This document shows positions 62,911 to 64,000 of a stretch of DNA of 64,000 nucleotides, piece after piece. The notes under the pieces are model-generated. The model was not told the DNA's origin, did no database searches, and worked only from the letters and a program-made list of their open reading frames with translations. The DNA is taken from contig NZ_CP023777.1 in the NCBI RefSeq assembly GCF_002557795.1, forward strand, positions 2,241,001-2,305,000, read 5' to 3'. Each line of letters begins with the position of its first letter. The stretch's first letter is position 1. A program made the position numbers and the translations under genes. This DNA is from Chitinophaga caeni (lineage in GTDB: Bacteria; Bacteroidota; Bacteroidia; Chitinophagales; Chitinophagaceae).

Positions 62911-63442
62911 GCTTGGATAGATTTAAATAAAAATGAAACAGATTAGATTATTTAACAGCTTATATGCCCTTTGGTGCCGGGCGGATAAAATATAGATTAC
63001 CGTGCCAGGGCAAGAATATCAGCATTATTAGCTATTAATATTTATACAGTTACAATTAAATAGTAAAAATAAGGTTGACACATTCTGATTATAGGGTTTA
63101 ATTAGAATAGGTCATATTCGATTATCAGATTCTACTTACCATTAATAGGTATAAAATTAATAATTATAAACCCATTACATATAATCTACCGGCTTAAAAA
63201 TGATAACTGGCTGCAAACACCTGAAAACTGGAAGAAAATAACCGGTTCCATGACAAATATGTTGTAAGTAATAGCTAATTTTGCGCCTTCACTACAAACA
63301 AGGGTAGTTTAGGATAAGGTTATCGATATTTCGCAGCATTACCAATGATTTAACAATTAAACAAATTACTTGGTTTTATTTGTAAATAAAAAAATCTTAC
63401 CTTTGCCCCCCAAATTGCATTATTTTTAGTCATTTTATAATT
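62911..63442. other. Divergent gap between the reverse operon and fusA
   Basis: 532 bases, AT-rich, no gene or RNA recognised. It holds the fusA -7 element at its right end. No -7 box for the reverse operon could be pinned down. Confidence 0.4.
63398..63405 (+). promoter_or_regulatory. -7 promoter element of fusA
   Basis: TACCTTTG followed by CCCCCC matches the -7 consensus and the rpsL promoter at the same eight bases, 38 bases before the fusA ATG. A TTTG at 63379-63382 is only 15 bases away, shorter than usual. Confidence 0.6.
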
Positions 63443-64000
63443 ATGGCAGACTTACGATTTCAAAGAAATATTGGTATTGCGGCGCATATCGATGCCGGTA
63501 AAACCACTACCACAGAGCGTATCCTGTATTATACAGGTAAAACCCACAAGATAGGTGAGGTTCACGAAGGTGCAGCTACCATGGACTGGATGGCGCAAGA
63601 ACAAGAGAGAGGTATTACCATCACATCGGCTGCAACTACTTGTTTCTGGAACTTCCCTACCGATCAAGGACAAGTTACGCCTGATACTAAAAGTTTTAAA
63701 TTTAACATCATTGACACGCCAGGTCACGTGGACTTTACCGTAGAGGTAGAGCGTTCCCTTCGTGTATTGGACGGTTTGGTGGCTTTGTTCTGTGCCGTAT
63801 CCGGTGTAGAACCACAGTCTGAAACCGTTTGGCGTCAAGCAAACCGTTACCGTGTACCACGTATCGGTTTCGTAAACAAGATGGACCGCTCCGGTGCCGA
63901 CTTCTTGAACGTTGTAAAACAAGTTAAAGAAATGTTGGGCGCAAATCCTGTTCCTTTAGTATTACCTATCGGGGCAGAAGATTCTTTCAAGGGCGTGGTT
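63443..64000 (+). CDS. fusA: Elongation factor G, N-terminal part (cut by window edge)
   Basis: The translocase GTPase of translation. Only 186 codons are visible. The G1 motif [19 protein letters not shown] (residues 14-32) is followed by the switch regions ([35 protein letters not shown]) and [25 protein letters not shown] is the Bacteroidota-type start. It has its own promoter element and is separated from rpsG by 6.6 kb. Confidence 0.97.
   Translation, partial: MADLRFQRNIGIAAHIDAGKTTTTERILYYTGKTHKIGEVHEGAATMDWMAQEQERGITITSAATTCFWNFPTDQGQVTPDTKSFKFNIIDTPGHVDFTVEVERSLRVLDGLVALFCAVSGVEPQSETVWRQANRYRVPRIGFVNKMDRSGADFLNVVKQVKEMLGANPVPLVLPIGAEDSFKGVV

Overview
The window comes from a member of the Bacteroidota, most likely the family Chitinophagaceae (a Chitinophaga-like bacterium). 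The evidence is the recurrent promoter form TTTG-N19..21-TAnnTTTG, a SusC/SusD pair, a PorV-type type IX secretion protein with a T9SS sorting-domain partner, a GTG-started WaaA, a bkd E1 alpha/beta fusion, and the prs-rplY-pth and rpsL-rpsG orders. Most of it is ordinary chromosome carrying housekeeping genes, with accessory genes between them.

Layout. 0-7.3 kb: surface polysaccharide and LPS genes (ugd, a WbpE-like aminotransferase, waaA), thymidine kinase, a GtrA protein, biotin carboxylase and ccmB. 7.26-7.58 kb: a short element with terminal inverted repeats lies between ccmB and ccmC. 7.7-23.5 kb: ccmC, ccmD-like, glutamate dehydrogenase, AMP nucleosidase, a double ABC ATPase, queA, ispD, an oxidoreductase, radC, prs-rplY-pth, a FAH-family protein, and marR divergent from the fused branched-chain 2-oxoacid dehydrogenase E1. 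23.6-38.2 kb: accessory region with tRNA-Met, a RhuM-Fic protein, a B12-type radical SAM enzyme, small membrane proteins, a broken lipoprotein, TlpA and erythromycin-esterase family proteins sharing a palindrome-rich intergenic region, a SUFU-domain protein, YiaA, and a tetR-HMA-like-MFS operon. The stretch 27.7-29.4 kb is visibly AT-rich. 38.5-44.0 kb: SusC, SusD and a lipoprotein. 44.2-50.3 kb: padR, glpK, glpD, glpT and glpQ, a set for taking up and using glycerophosphodiesters, glycerol 3-phosphate and glycerol. 50.4-55.8 kb: DUF3307-SatD pair, nitroreductase, thioesterase, RdgB and ilvE.

55.9-64.0 kb: rpsL and rpsG end at a strong terminator. fusA, which normally follows them directly, starts only at 63,443 with its own promoter element. 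The 6.6 kb between holds a 101-bp tandem repeat and a reverse-strand operon. That operon encodes a T9SS-sorted protein, a PorV-like outer-membrane protein, a small secreted protein and a 1026-residue collagen-like protein. This interrupted str operon with its putative surface-fibre locus is the most unusual arrangement in the window. All functional statements rest on reading the sequence and on knowledge of the families; no search was run.
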